In this document: piece by piece, positions 1 through 12,384 of the stretch
Layout of the letters: every line of letters starts with the position of its first letter
Numbering within the stretch: the stretch's first letter is position 1
From: Incurvaria masculella
Lineage: Eukaryota > Arthropoda > Insecta > Lepidoptera > Incurvariidae
Assembly (NCBI GenBank): GCA_946894095.1
Contig: OX335651.1
Coordinates: 15,026,501-15,090,500 of the forward strand
Reading direction: 5' to 3'
DNA length: 64,000 nt
Notes under the pieces: generated by a model
What the model was told of the DNA's origin: nothing
The model's input: only the letters and a program-made list of their open reading frames with translations
The model's database searches: none
Translations under genes and position numbers: made by a program

Positions 1-154
1 CTCGATTGGAGTGATTGGTTTTACGATCGAGAGGATTTTATTTGTTTCAATTTTGCCTCTGTAAGGGATGAGGCCTTTACGACGAAATCGAATCAATTAT
101 CAGCCATAAATACTAAAACAAATCCTATTCAGTCGGTTGCTTTAACTTCTTAGA

Positions 155-330
155 CTTGGAAAGTTTATGAATGCAGTCCAAACTCCAAAATATCCAAAAG
201 TACGCATGCTTTGTGTGGATTATAAAAAGCACAAAATCTAACCTAATGTAATGGAAAATGTCCGTCTTAATTATAGTTTTGGATGCTATGGGATTTGGAT
301 CTTGTTCTTGTTGAACTATATGACGTGTTA
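155..330 (-). mobile_element. Diverged copy of the 8-bp-TSD foldback element
   Basis: Shares blocks with the element at 4084-4282 in opposite orientation: TATCCAAAAGTA, ATAAAAAGCACAAAATCTAACC, and TTTTGGATGCTATGGG. Ends are eroded and no target duplication is visible. Confidence 0.5.
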
Positions 331-3300
331 ACTTTTAAAATTACACCATAAAACAATTATATTATACAGTGTTTTGGCATTTATATTAGTTATGGTGCTG
401 TCTCTACAACAAACACAAAAACAACGATCGTTGTTATTAATACTATTCCTGCCTACAGAATTAATATGATAAATAAATAGATAAGGGAAGGCATTTATAT
501 TACATTTTATAGAATAGTCGGGATTTCGGGATTGCTGAGATGTAAAATTGCATCTTATAATCTCGAATCAATCTTAAAAAAAAAATTACAACTTTCACTT
601 TTCATTCATCAGCTAAAGGCTTAAATTCCACCATAATCCAAATATTCCAAACTAGTTATCTCTCGCAAATTTATGTTCAAAACTTTTTACCTAATTCGAT
701 AACGAACTCGTAAAAATTACAAGTTCCCAACTCTTTCCGCAGTCCGCCGGCTAGTTTTAATCCATTCTTCTTTAAAGGGAGCTGTAATTTATCGTGAGTG
801 CTAAGTTGGATGTCGGCGTCTCAGCCGACTTAATGTTCTATACATACGGGTACGTGCAGGGTAGAGATGGGGCCATTCCGAGTCCAACTCATTCCAAGAA
901 CTCGAGAAGGCGACTCTTTTCTTCATCAAGTAAACGTCATATTATGTATATGTAGAATGAAGAAAAATACACATCATATTCCTCATCAATTTCAACTACT
1001 CCCACTCACATTCCTACTCTACTACTCACTTAAAACATACAGTGGGCTAATCCAATAAGCTAGTGACAAACCTTGTGGCCCGACACATCGTCGGTGCACC
1101 TTATTGCGGGTAGTTTAAATTGGCCGTTTATTTGGACAACTCCGATGGGCGCGTTGATAGGAATTAGGTAACTGGAATTTAAATGTCATTTGAGATTACA
1201 GGTAAGGAAGGATAGGTTTATTGTTACGGTCGACGGTAGCGAGGGGCGACTGTAAAATGATTCTCTCAAAGTACCGAATACAATTATAAAATATATCTAC
1301 AATAATTGTTAAGGCGAAAAAATGCTGAGTAAATGCCTTATTTTTTTTTCATCTTACTCATATATTTTCATCAATTAGGAGTTTTATATTCTGCAGTTTA
1401 ATAGTTGATCAAATATCCGGTTAAATGTGATTAATTCAACCTGACTACAAACCATACACATGCTATTCAAGAAGCTTATACTTTTCTGAGTCGGTAAAAT
1501 ATACATTGGGTTGTGAACTTCATTGTTGGAAAGCCTGTGCGTATTATATTTTTTTAAATTCTAGACATGTCGATATTAACACACCGCTTCTAATTTATTG
1601 TCTGTTTAACCGTGCGCTACCTGTGAATTTAGGGTTGTGACTTTCAATTAAGTTTTCTAAACCTTTTTAGTGCAATTAATTCCCGAAACATCTACATGTC
1701 ATAACGCCATTACCCTCCATGTATACCAATTTGTATTTAAATTGTATCTTTGCACGATCTATACATACATACAAACCTACTGAGCAAGGATTCGTAACTA
1801 TGTTTTTACTAAATGATTAACCATATTTTTCTTCTTATCACGATATACCCTTTTCAGAGTAGAAATGATAGGAACCGAAAGCTGTAAAGGGGCCTATATA
1901 ACCTCTCCTTCGAAATTTTAGAGCCCACTGGTGCCAAGTTAACCAAAAATGCATGAGGAATTCATCTTTCTCTGAGTTACATAACTCTGTTTTGTAGTTT
2001 ATTTTGGGGCGGTAAAGTAAAGTAAAATTCTATAATATCTTAATGTACTTATATTTTTTATTCTTTTTCTATTTCTATTTTTATTACTGTACTTTTCTGT
2101 TTCTCGCCTTTTTTTCTTGTTTCCTATGTTTAAATTTTGCCTATCTCGTTTATTTAAAGCATGCCGTGTTTGTCCGTAATTGTGGATAGTTTCAGATAGT
2201 CTTAAGGTATTTTTTGTAACTTTTTTTAAAATAATTCTACGTTAACAAACCCAATCAAAAAATGTATCCCAGCGTGGGGGGGCTAACCCTTTTTAGGGCC
2301 TCATAAGCAAAAGTAAACAAATTATAATCCAAAAAAGTTTTGCGCGAACATTAAAATACAGCCCGGCCGATATTTCTTGACTATCGACGATCTCAAATCT
2401 CACGGCTTATGCCCTCGGTGGTCTCGAGAAAGTATGACATGAAAACTAGGGCGCAGCCCTACGCCGCGCCGCCGCCGCGCCGCCGCCGCGCCGCCGCCGC
2501 GCCGCCGCCGCGCCGCCGCCGCGCAGCGCCGCGCCCTAGCGACGGCGTCGCTCTGGCGGGGCGGAGAGGCCCTCGCTCTCCACCCTCTGCTAACCCTCCC
2601 CTGGCCCTCCGTTTGAAACGAAAAAATCGGACAAGGGAGCACTTTGTTACGGATGAGGGATGCTGCTTTTTGTGTGATTTAAAATGGTCTTGTGTTTTGT
2701 TTTGTACTTGTTACGGATAACTTAGTAAGAACCTAGGTTGTCTAGTCTCATGACTATTATACCAATCTGTTTAAACAAAATCGTTCTCAGAAAAGTTTGA
2801 TTCCATGCCAGAACCTACCAATCACCAGCATTGACTGTTTTAAAAAAACCGAAAACGTTAATTTATTACGTTATTTAATTAATTTCAGATTTTGTAAGCA
2901 AATTGCAAATACATACGTTTTCATAATACCTACGTACTTCATGACTTTGACCCACTTAGGTTTTCCTTGCAAACGCCAATGCCTATTTTAGGCTGTGGCT
3001 TTTATGGTGCAGCGCTCAGTATATTACATTTTTTTAATCTTGTTAACATTCAAACCGATTTCCGTTGGAAGTCGTTACTAATACATACACGATTTTATTA
3101 AATGTACGGTTTGGATATATAATAGAATAACACAACGTTTCTGACTTTGTTGTTGTTGCTGTTGTTGTTGATGTTGAATAAAAAAAATAGGTATGTTATG
3201 GGCATATATATTTCGTGTTGAATTAATATTTATCAACCATACCTCACTCGATGGGTACGAAAAATTGTATAGAAGATTTTCATATAATCCTACGTGCAGG

Positions 3301-4075
3301 CCATGATACAATTTCCGAAGGGAGTTTTTGTAGATTGAAATATTAACCCCGCATGATATATACCCTACCTATGCAAGTTTTTCATAATACTAGAAATTTA
3401 TATCTAACATAACACCTATTTTCCTTTCATTCCCCTTCATTATCACACCGCATTCCCGAAGGAAATAGGTACCTTCGCTTCCTTAAGCACGGTTACAACT
3501 CTTTGTATGTAACTATGTTTATGAATGCCAATAAATTCCAACATTATGCTTCGTTATGTAAAAACAAAAACTTTTCTCACGGAAGCCTATGAAGTTACAA
3601 GTCGTGCCGACTCTAGGCGCCGAACATTCAAATTTATCGATTGCGATTCCCGTCGCCACTTTGCCATACTTTGACTCATTACGACTATAGTGATCCTTCA
3701 AAACTTTACTTTTTATACCCGCGATGGCCGACTTATCACTTAGGTCGATCGCTCCTGGCGGAACTGGGGAGATCTCGGGAGTTTTTTTGTGGCTGCAGAT
3801 CGGCTATTTTAGTGGCCTCCTTTTCCAGAACTGAAAGTCTTAAAATATTATTGGTCGGTTAGTTTTATTCTCTGCGAATTTGTTGAGTTATAAAGCGACA
3901 TTTTTGCACGAATTCCTTTCGTTCACAGAATTCTTAGAGACTTGGCGTTAAATATACACTTTTATTATGAAGTACTAGAATCGGTGGTATGCTGTGTGGC
4001 CCAAGGCCAGCTGATATTAGAATCTCAAAATGTTTCACTTTTTTTCGGTTGCTTGTTCTAAGAAATATATATGTT
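331..4075. other. AT-rich DNA without recognisable genes
   Basis: Nothing identifiable except low-complexity tracts. A CGC/GCC-rich patch lies at 2461-2535 and a GTT-rich stretch at about 3147-3175. ORFs here are short and have biased composition. Confidence 0.6.
2461..2535. repeat. (CGCCGC)-type GC-rich microsatellite
   Basis: About 75 bp made almost entirely of CCG/CGC units with a nine-to-twelve base higher period. The Pro/Ala/Arg-rich ORFs across it on both strands are composition artefacts. Confidence 0.85.
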
Positions 4076-4083
4076 CTCTAGCG

Positions 4084-4282
4084 GGGGACGCATCATAAAG
4101 TCCAAAAAGCACAAAGTCCAAAACCCATACCGTCCAAAACACTAATGAATTCGGAACTTTTTCAATTAGGTTAGGTTAGGTTAGATTATAATATTTGTTT
4201 TTATAAATATATGCAAAAATACATACTTTTGGATGTTCTGGCTTTTGGACCTTATGCTTTTTGAACTTTATGAAGGCGACCC
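4084..4282. mobile_element. Foldback MITE with 8-bp target duplication
   Basis: About 42-bp terminal inverted repeats: GGGGACGCATCATAAAGTCC at the left and, on the complement of the right end, GGGTCGCCTTCATAAAGTTC. They are followed in both arms by AAAAAGCA-AAGGTCCAAAA-type sequence. The 8-bp direct repeat CTCTAGCG lies at 4076-4083 and 4283-4290. An 8-bp duplication fits hAT, Merlin or P-type transposases; the terminal GGG does not decide between them. It contains four TTAGG-like units at 4167-4187. Confidence 0.8.
4167..4187 (+). repeat. Short interstitial (TTAGG)n tract
   Basis: Four consecutive units of the insect telomere repeat inside the foldback element. Related short tracts occur at 16443-16457 and, reversed, at 26226-26243. 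Confidence 0.7.
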
Positions 4283-4539
4283 CTCTAGCGCACCTTAAGT
4301 TGCTGCATGTGCTACGTTACAAAATAAAATATATCCTTCGAGATTCACGGTATGTCAGCTGATTTTAATTCGCATGTGCTAGGAAAAAATGTGAAGTCCC
4401 TGAAAAGGCCGCGTCGAATCAATCTGCCTTCCTGATTCGTTTGAGGAATACAGGTCCCCTTTACAAAGAGCAGCCAGAAAAACGAGCGCCGTTCGCCTCA
4501 ATCGAAGGCGACCTCCAGACTGCGTGAATGGAAGGCCGA

Positions 4540-5900
4540 GGAGGCCGAGAGCCGGCAGCCTACGGCAGCGGGCGTTAAGTGTCGCCCGGCGATATATCTC
4601 GCCGGCGGGGAAGCGAGGCGCAGCGGAACAGCACTTTCGTTTCTGTAGTCGGCGCGGAGAGAAATGATCCATTAATCTGGGGCCCGAAGTCTGTGTGGCG
4701 CCGGCTTCCCCCCTCCCCATCGACCACTCCCCCGCGTACCTGGCGCCAGCTTCCGCCCCCCCCGCGCCCGGTGAAGCTCCCGCAATGCTGACGTGCACTT
4801 CGCACTATTCGCATATATTCTTCATCTCTTACTAGCTGGGGTTCCTGGCTCCGCTCGGATTTCCTTTTGGACAATCGCCTGAGCGGATCGCCCACCCGCG
4901 ATATAATTTCGTTTTCGCTGTTCGCCTCCAAAGGGTCGTAAAGCCTATAACCTTCCTCAAGAATTGGTCTAAAGAATATATATTTTCAAATCCAACTGGT
5001 AATTCCAGAGATTATCGCGTCAAACAAAAACAAACAAACGTTTAAGCTTGATTATAGAATAGATTCGTTTTCCGTAGACAGTACACACTGGATGTGTATT
5101 TTTTTAACGTTTAGCCAATTTCATATTTATTACGAAAAACCTGGCAAGAAACTTCCTCCTATTCTATGTTCACAAAAATATTTTCCGTTATCTGCAAATA
5201 TTACTTATCTTCATTCACTGCTTACGTTTAGATTTAAAAATAACTATTTGAACCACTTAATTTTTCTTTTGGTCATTTTCAGCATCCATATTCGAACGAA
5301 TTGAATTCATTTTTTACCCCTTACTGGGAACCCTCACAACTTTTTAAAATGAAAATTAAAAAATTAAAAACTAAAATTTTATCTCCCTATCTCTGGAGCC
5401 CAAAAATGATTAGCAAAACGCACGTGTATTAAAAAAAAAAATTCCGTCAGAAGTATTTTAACTTAATAGTTTCAATCGTAATGGGAAATGGTTCGTACAT
5501 GAAACGACCTTTACAGAGGATAATGTGGCTGCTCTACTTACTTGACGTCCCGGATAGTATTAATACTACCCTCTACCTTTTAACCTACTTGCGAAGGACA
5601 CCCGCGGCGACTTTTTATGGTTTATTGATATGCCCTCCGCGTCAGTAGATATAGAATGTGGAAAAAAAAATGGGAACAAATTTTCCCTCGCCTTCCTTCT
5701 TCCGCGTTTATCCTTTCCCGATTGTATTCACGGGGGGTGAATCAGATTCCCAGATCGTGGATTGAGTCTGCGTTGTTACGACAACGAAAGTAATGAACGC
5801 TTTTGCTAATTCTGAGTACTGTTTTCCTTGAGGCAAATGCTTTTAAAATTAGATAAAGTTATAACTATAAAATATAAATAGTTCGCTCAAAAGTAGTTCT
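4540..5900. other. GC-rich patch followed by AT-rich DNA, no gene recognised
   Basis: 4540-4795 is GC-rich with C-tracts and several shadow ORFs. 4830-4930 contains a GGCTCCGCTCGGAT motif that resembles the LINE 3'-tail repeats listed elsewhere. I see nothing in 4930-5900. Confidence 0.5.
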
Positions 5901-5918
5901 TATTAATTGCTCAACAAT

Positions 5919-5941
5919 TATATATATATATATATATATAG
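5919..5941. repeat. (TA)n microsatellite
   Basis: About 11 TA units. Confidence 0.9.
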
Positions 5942-6101
5942 CGGAATATACCATTCGTTTATGCTATGTAAACGCGAGAATGTATACCGCTTTAGCAAGA
6001 CAATGCCTTGTCGGAATAGGTTAGCTCCTTTGGGCGAAACATGACATGAATGCAAAATAATGTACTAATACTTTTTATACTATCTTTAGGTCTTCCACCC
6101 A

Positions 6102-6141
6102 TAAATTTGCTTTCGTGATATAAATTTGCTTTCGTGATATA
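6102..6141. repeat. Tandem duplication of about 20 bp
   Basis: AAATTTGCTTTCGTGATAT occurs twice in direct succession. Confidence 0.9.
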
Positions 6142-6738
6142 TTGTATATATTAATATACATTGACTTAAAAACTGCAGCTTGAAACATTTCTAGAAGACG
6201 GACCAACAAACTCCTTTGACGTCTTTCATTACCTTTCTGGATTCTTCTTTAGTGAGTTGATCCAACCCGCGGATCTATCAGTTTTCGACGTAACTTAGTG
6301 TAGTTTGGCTACCAAAAAAGTTTCAATAAATGAAATGTAATTATATTATTCTTAAATTGTTTAGTTATACTATAGATTGCTCGTAGTGAAGTTTATGAAT
6401 TAAGATCAATATTATGAAGTTCTTCGTTATCTTTTGTATTTTTTCTACATTTATAGTATTTTTTAATGTTTTCGTTATTTTGTATTTTTTTCATAGAACA
6501 ACTGTGTACTTAGTTGAATGCTGTGTACAACCCCAAGTATATTTATTTATATAAATTGCAACACAGTGCACATTGGTGTGCCTTAAAGTAAATAAATAAA
6601 TAATGGCAAAATATGTCGCGATTTCTGCTCCCAGAGATAGATCTTCATGCGCAGCGTACACCTCGCTGGGATCTTGGTTAACGCACCTCGCATGTCGCGC
6701 CGGCCTTGGTGTCCCGCCCGCCCCCCTCCCCGCCCGGC

Positions 6739-6799
6739 TCCACCGCACCCCGCCGCACCCCGCCGCACCCCGCCGCACCCCGCCGCACCCCGCCGCCGC
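6739..6799 (+). repeat. 10-bp C-rich minisatellite
   Basis: About six units of CCGCCGCACC. The minus strand is a run of GGTGCGGCGG units. The proline-rich ORFs across it are artefacts of the repeat. A related minisatellite is at 60299-60475. Confidence 0.88.
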
Positions 6800-7232
6800 G
6801 CTGATCCCACGCACCGCGCGCGCGTCACGTACGCCCGCTATTTGCCTCCGCGCATCAATATCAATAACGCGCGCTCAACGCATCGCGCTCCCGCGTACCG
6901 CCGGCCGTCCGTCACGCGCGGCACGGGAGAGGGATACGCTTTCGACGTGTTCATTGGAATGATATCCTCGCTGAGTGCTGCGCGAATGCTCGAACTGGTT
7001 CGACATTTTTCGTCGCATCCTAAAACCGATGTTGCGGAAGTTCTCATAATCCATATAGACTTGCTTATCTCAATATAGTTTGCTCTCCACTCGTTTTATA
7101 CAACTTAGCATTTAAGATTACCTAGGTTAAAGTAAAAAATACCTACTTCCTTTATACTTTAATTTTGTTTAGCTATAAAGCGTATACGTTCGCTTGTCCC
7201 ACCTTAACAGGTGTAACAATACACAAGTCACT

Positions 7233-8042
7233 TCTGGCATCAGAGCCCCTAGTCCCACTTGCCACCTAAATTGGCGTTTACGCCAACATAGAGATTTTGA
7301 AGAGTGCGCGCGGTTGGCGTTAAGCGAACTAACATTTGCGAGTCAAAGTTTGATTTGACAGCTTACTCATTGTCGCCGTAAATACGTTGACGTTGCCGTT
7401 AAGGCGCTAGGACTAGCCAACTACTCGCGCCATACAAATACACTTTATAACAAATGTAATAATATGTAGTGAAACGCTTCAGCAAATCAAAATAGAACTC
7501 TAGACTGATAATGGATTGTTAATATTTTTTTATTCCATCATTTATTTAAATAATAATAAAAATAAAAAAGTTGATTTTTCTCATTAGAAATCTGAAAGTA
7601 ATTCGATTTCTAGATATAAGCAAAAACAGCATATATTCATAAACAAAACATTCCATTTGCTTTTAGATTTCTACATTTAGTCAAAAAAGTTCGGAAATGG
7701 ACACCGTTTCCGCAATGTATTTTGTATAGAAAAAGGAAACATACATTAACGAAAATAATTCAATTCCTAGACAAGGAATCATATATTGTAAGAATGACAC
7801 TTATAATCGTCAGACTTAGTAAGTTAACTTGGGGTGCCTCGTCTAACTTTGCGATTTGGCTAGTACCAGGGCCTTAACGCCATACGCGTTTTCATACAAA
7901 TCGGAAGTCCCGAGTTCAATTTTGACAACTGGAAGAAGTGAAACCACAGAATAAGTATTGAGACTTGTATGGGGTTTGACGTTTTTACGTAACTTCGAAG
8001 TTCCGTAAATGCCGATTTAGGTGTGAATTCGGACTGACCATA
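7233..8042. mobile_element. Inverted-repeat element, copy 1 (interrupted by a TTAA element)
   Basis: 7233-7400 and 7878-8042 match, in reverse orientation and in order, segments of 22417-23390. Its own ends are inverted repeats of each other: CACCTAAAT next to TTTACGCC or TTTACGG at both sides. The 471-bp TTAA element at 7403-7873 sits inside it. Confidence 0.7.
7403..7873. mobile_element. TTAA-flanked MITE, family T1, copy 1
   Basis: 471 bp between TTAA at 7399-7402 and TTAA at 7874-7877. Terminal inverted repeats: GGCGCTAGGACTAGCCAA at the left against GGCCCTGGTACTAGCCAA on the complement of the right. A TTAA duplication is the signature of piggyBac-class insertion. There is no transposase ORF. 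Near-identical to 29658-30129, which lies in the opposite orientation. Confidence 0.88.
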
Positions 8043-8803
8043 CTGATTTTAGTAATACGAAAAAAACATCATGCAACCCGAAATACGCTAACACCGTCCG
8101 CTCTGCGCTGACTTTGACGAGGTCAGAGCCACCATGCGTCGTCATACTTTGCATTATTTGACTACTTTAAATGTTATTTTCCTGAAATCAGGTTTTAGTT
8201 GTGTACCATATGTCACAGTTGTTAAGGTCGGACAGGCGAACATCTCCATTTGATACAATTTTGAATAATATAAACATAATACGTCCCAAGCTATATGTCC
8301 AATCCTACATCCACAGCACTAGACTTAGGTCGGACACTTATTTATTTCTCTATGACCCAATGCCAACGCAACTTCTACGACTTATTACGAACTCGACGTA
8401 ATCTTATCGCGGGAAGTTAGCATATTTGTTACGCGCCACAGAGCGACAGCCGCACCGAGTGACCGCCAATTTATGTGCTAACTTCGCCGACATGACCTAT
8501 CTCTGCCAATAAAACTTCGCACTCGTCACGACTCCCATTCGCCAAAAAACGAGGAGGAATATCTTAAGTAAATATGCCAGGTAAAACTTTTCGCCGGTTC
8601 GAATGTTATTTCGGCGAAACTTTATAGCTTTCGAGAGCAATGTGTCAATTCGCCGAGTGAAATATGGGGCGGGCGGCACTATTTGCGGCGTGCGGGAATC
8701 GACTGGCGGGCTTCCGGGGAGGGCGCCGCCCCGCCGCCGCTGCTGCGCTTCGGAGCATCCTCTTTCGTATTTATATCTGACTAGTCGATGCGGCTCCGCC
8801 CGC

Positions 8804-9505
8804 GTTAACACCCGATGAAATACTGTCGCTTTTCGCCGACTACTCTCATATTTAACCGCACTGCTAACCCTATAGTTTATAGTATAAATAAATATACACC
8901 GCATCATAGTTACATAGGCAGGTGTTTCTTAAATTATAAGCAGACAGAAAGATGGATAAATACACACATAATTATCGACGGACTTGTGCAATACGTTGGA
9001 AATATATCGAAAGTAGTTCTAGATCGGTATTTACATATGCCACGCTCCGCCGGTTAAAATCCGATGCAAAACAATCTAATAATTGTTAACCCCGCTCCTC
9101 ACCCACTAGGCACTATAAATAAACATAAACTGCATCCTAATTGGATAGATGATTCTCAAGTTTTAAGCAGACATACAGACAGGCATACTTATAGACGGAC
9201 GTGTGCCAGACGTTGGAAACCTAACGGAGAAGAACTGCATATGTATATTTGAATAGTAGATGAGCCGAGTTAAAGTCTTAGATGCATGAAAATGATTTCT
9301 TATTAATCTAAGGTTAAAGTCTGACGCAAAACAGTCGGCTTTCCCCGACTTCTTTCCAAATGCGTATCGTACATAACAAAATAATAATTAAACCGTTTGG
9401 ATAGGGGGGTTCTCAAGTTATAAGCTTACTGTCGTCATATTGGTAGATAGACATGTGCTGATAGTCGGGAATCTAACGGAAAGAGAACTACATCAAAGAA
9501 CTAAA
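8804..9505 (+). repeat. Three degenerate tandem units of about 250 bp
   Basis: Units start near 8804, 9054 and 9312, each with GTTAAnnnnGA-GnAAAnACnnTC. Each later carries a TTnTAAGCAGACA-like block and a block like GTGCnnnACGTTGGAAA. Divergence between units is high. The internal match to tails with 'AAGCAGACAGACAG' suggests an origin as a LINE 3'-end array, but this is not certain. Confidence 0.6.
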
Positions 9506-9569
9506 TCCAAGCATAGGCGTTAATTTACGTTTTCATAAAATTATAACGTAAAATCTCAAGGACAATTTT

Positions 9570-9690
9570 CATCGCCGCTTCGACCGTGGTTCATTCGATG
9601 GTACCAACCTGGGTGAGGTTAACCCTAGTAAGTAAGGAAGGGGACCTACAGTTTATGTAAGGTACAATCCGAACCATGAACGATGCATTA
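9570..9690 (-). mobile_element. SINE family B, tail fragment
   Basis: Matches the family B tail in reverse: CGCCGCTTCGACC, then CATTCGATGGTACCAACC, GGGGACCTACAGTTTATG and ATCCGAACCATG. The head is missing. Confidence 0.65.
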
Positions 9691-9693
9691 GTC

Positions 9694-9960
9694 GGCTCTT
9701 GGTGTGAAGAAGCATGATTTTCGCAGGCCCCGTGTAAGTTGGAAGCCCATGGGCGACGTTGGGCACGTCTAATGTGAGGTCCTGGCGTGCGCCATATGCG
9801 CGTTCAGCATAAAAGTAAACCTTTTTTTTATGTTAAGCGCGGCATATGGCGCACGCCAGGACCTCACTAAGAAGGCGCCCGATGGCACCCATGGGCTTTC
9901 GGACTTTCACAGGGGCTGCGAAAACCATGCCGGCCGGCCAGGTTCTTCTTCACACCATGT
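9694..9960. repeat. Large inverted duplication (hairpin) of a LINE end
   Basis: The inner arms 9774-9802 and 9838-9867 are perfect over GTGAGGTCCTGGCGTGCGCC-ATATG, separated by a 35-bp loop with a T8 tract. The outer arms (9699-9765 against 9878-9955) carry inverted copies of the LINE remnant with more divergence. Confidence 0.85.
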
Positions 9961-10110
9961 TTGAAGGACCCCAGGTTGTACTTTGAGGGAAAAATTTCGG
10001 CAGGGAGTCTATTCCATAGTTTACCGACCCTATAGATAAAAGATCTAGAGGATCGGTGGGTTCTTATATTGGGAATGTCGACAGTGAATGGGAAACCTGT
10101 TGTAGAAAAG
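9880..10110 (-). pseudogene. C-terminal remnant of a LINE (non-LTR) protein
   Basis: Read on the minus strand, the region translates to TTGFPFTVDIPNIRTHRSSR, then SRSFIYRVGKLWNRLPAEIF and PSKYNLGSFKHGVKKNLAGR. The LWN-LP-E-FP-KYNL-SFK-VKK pattern is the common C-terminal end of LINE reverse transcriptase proteins in insects. Upstream sequence (10111-10380) is no longer coherent. A second copy of the last ~80 bases lies inverted at 9690-9760. Confidence 0.6.
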
Positions 10111-10379
10111 CAATCAAAATTTTAGTTTTGTTTTCGGTTACGAGAATTCCGCGTGATCCCGTGTGTACGTTTTATTGTAAGAAAAAATTGTAGTTCCCGT
10201 GGTACTCCGTCGAACTTCTGTCAATAAAGAACAGTTTCATGAATGCGCCGGCGTACAGGGTACAGGGTGCGGAGAAACTTGCAGACCGATAAGCTAGTTT
10301 CATATTTCTCTCGACAAGCGGGAGCCAGAAATCATGCCATGACACCTCGCTAGATAAAACTTTACTCCTCACATACAAA

Positions 10380-11110
10380 TCTTAATCCACTAGTTTTCTG
10401 AGAAGCAAAGTGCTACTACTCGATGTTTTCAGTGTTTTACTTTGTGTGTATGTCAGTACGGGCAAATTAAAAATATTAACTATTTATCCGATTCGTGATA
10501 AATAGCCGGTCATGCATATTTTAAGCAAATGTTTCAATGATTAATTGCAAAGAAATATAAAATCTAACGTTTTCACAATTTCTGCCCGAATACTTCTAAA
10601 GTAGAGAAGCATTTACAATAAATTACGTATGGTCTGTAAACATTTTCAATGATTGCTTGAAGGATTTTTCTCTCTATTTATTAATATGGCGAGTCTTATG
10701 TGAAATTCATTCAATGGTAAACATAACATATGTTAATAATACATAAATGAAAATTTAATTAAAAAAAACCAAAAAGCTAGGATTGTAAAGAACATCAAAA
10801 TCTACAATTTTACATTGGTTTCATATCAAAACTTTGACCGCTTGTCAAGATAGATATTTTTATTTTAAAGTAAATGAATATATTTGCATTCATTTTACAC
10901 TTTAGAAATTTACAGCCGTATTCAGAGTGAGCGGACTAACTTTAATACGCCGGACTAAACCGGTTTTTGTATGGTTAGTCCGATGCTCACCCGTACTATG
11001 TTTTGACAGGTTCTCTCTGAAAAAGACTGTTAGAAGTTAAGAGATGTAATTTTAAAAGCAGTATATGAAATATAGTTTGCACAGATTGCTTGCCTTAATT
11101 GCCGGATAAC
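10380..11110. other. AT-rich DNA with one small foldback
   Basis: A hairpin at 10930-10987 pairs GTGAGCGGACTAAC with GTTAGTCCGATGCTCAC around a short centre. Otherwise nothing recognised. Confidence 0.5.
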
Positions 11111-11113
11111 TCA

Positions 11114-11442
11114 TTTTTAGGCTTCCGTACCCAAGGGTACCGACGGAACCCTAATACTAAGCCTCCGCTGTCCGTCCGTCCGTCCATCCGTCCGTCCGAC
11201 CATCCGTCAGTCCGTCCGTCCGTCTGTCACAGGGCTGTATCTAATGAACCGCAATAGGTAGGCAGCGGAAATTTTCACAAAGCGTGTATTTGTTTTGCCA
11301 CTATAACAACAAATAGGTAAAATGTAAAAATAAAAAATATTAAAGGGTGTTCCCATGCAAAAACGTGATTTTTTATGTTAAATCATGCAAAATGGTACGA
11401 CCCTTCGTGTGCGAGTCCGACGCGCACTTGGCCGTTTTTTTT
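11114..11442 (-). mobile_element. Interspersed repeat family A, copy 1
   Basis: Full length in reverse. Head: AAACnGCCAAGTGCGnGTCGGACTCGC-like with a palindromic GCGAGTCGGACTCGC. Middle: poly-A-rich and CTATTTGTTGTTATAGnGGC. Core: (CGTC)n, tail GGGTACGGAAnCCTAAAAA. It carries the GTCC microsatellite at 11168-11225. No coding capacity. It resembles microsatellite-bearing SINE or SINE-like repeats of Lepidoptera. Confidence 0.85.
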
Positions 11443-12063
11443 ATATATTGTATTTTTGTATTTTTGTTTTCGCTCAATTAAGGCACGACATATCTTGCGC
11501 GTACTCGTCGTCACGTCAACCTCTACCGTCGCCGCGTCGGTCGCGCGACTTCACGACTATCTCGGTAATCGTGTCATTCGTAATCAATTTGCACGAGTAT
11601 TTTATCACGCTCACTATCATCATTCGTCGAGATATAGCGCCAGCGAAAAGCGTGACCGCCTAATCACTGCCCTCGCCCATCTGATGTAGTTTCAGTTGCA
11701 CTATTATGCATATCTGCGTGCATGTTTGTGCTTGTCTGTTCATTTAATACTGTCACGCGTAAAACTAAATATGGGGCGCCTCTGCTGGCAGTATAAAATC
11801 AATATGTCCCATATATACATACTTTTACGATGCTTTCCCGGAGGGGTAGGCAGAGATGACAGAGCGCCATACGGTATGATTACAGCCACACCTCGTACCT
11901 CAATATGTACCCGCTCATGTAAAATCATTTAATGTTTGATCCTTTGACAGCTTTGTCCTTAAATAAGAATTATGTCAATGTTTGAATTTTATTCAAGAAT
12001 TTGTTTATAGTTCATGTCGTGATTATAGTAAATGAAAGAAAAACATTTAAATGTTTAACATTA

Positions 12064-12384
12064 CGAAAAACTGGCCAAGTGCGAGTCGGACTCGCAAACG
12101 AAGGTTTCCGTACCATCGTAAAAGATTTAACACCAAAAATCACGTTCACACAGGAACCCCCTCTATTTTTTTTATTTTACCTATTTGTTATTGTAGCGGC
12201 AAAATAAATACACATTCTGTGAAAATTTCCGCTGCCTACCTATTACTTTTCATGATATACAGCCCTGTGACAGACGGACGGAAGGACGGACGGACGGACG
12301 GACGAATGGACGGACGGAAGGACGGACAGCTGAGGCTTAGTAATAGGGTTCCGTTGGCCCCCTTTAGGCATGGAACTCTAAAAA
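12064..12384 (+). mobile_element. Interspersed repeat family A, copy 2
   Basis: Full-length plus copy: CTGGCCAAGTGCGAGTCGGA head, GGAC/GGACG microsatellite at 12275-12328, tail ending GGCATGGAACTCTAAAAA. Confidence 0.87.

Noticed and set aside
2400..2720. Overlapping ORFs at 2.4-2.7 kb
   Set aside because: CCG/CGC microsatellite translated in two frames.
3078..3311. Poly-glutamine ORF on the minus strand
   Set aside because: Eight Gln codons from a GTT-rich tract in an otherwise unremarkable 77-codon frame.
4379..4931. Minus-strand ORFs of 139 and 118 codons
   Set aside because: Two overlapping frames in a GC-rich patch, no recognisable motif and no splice or start context.
6583..7078. Proline/histidine-rich ORFs at 6.6-7.1 kb
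   Set aside because: Low-complexity translation of the 10-bp minisatellite and surrounding GC-rich DNA.
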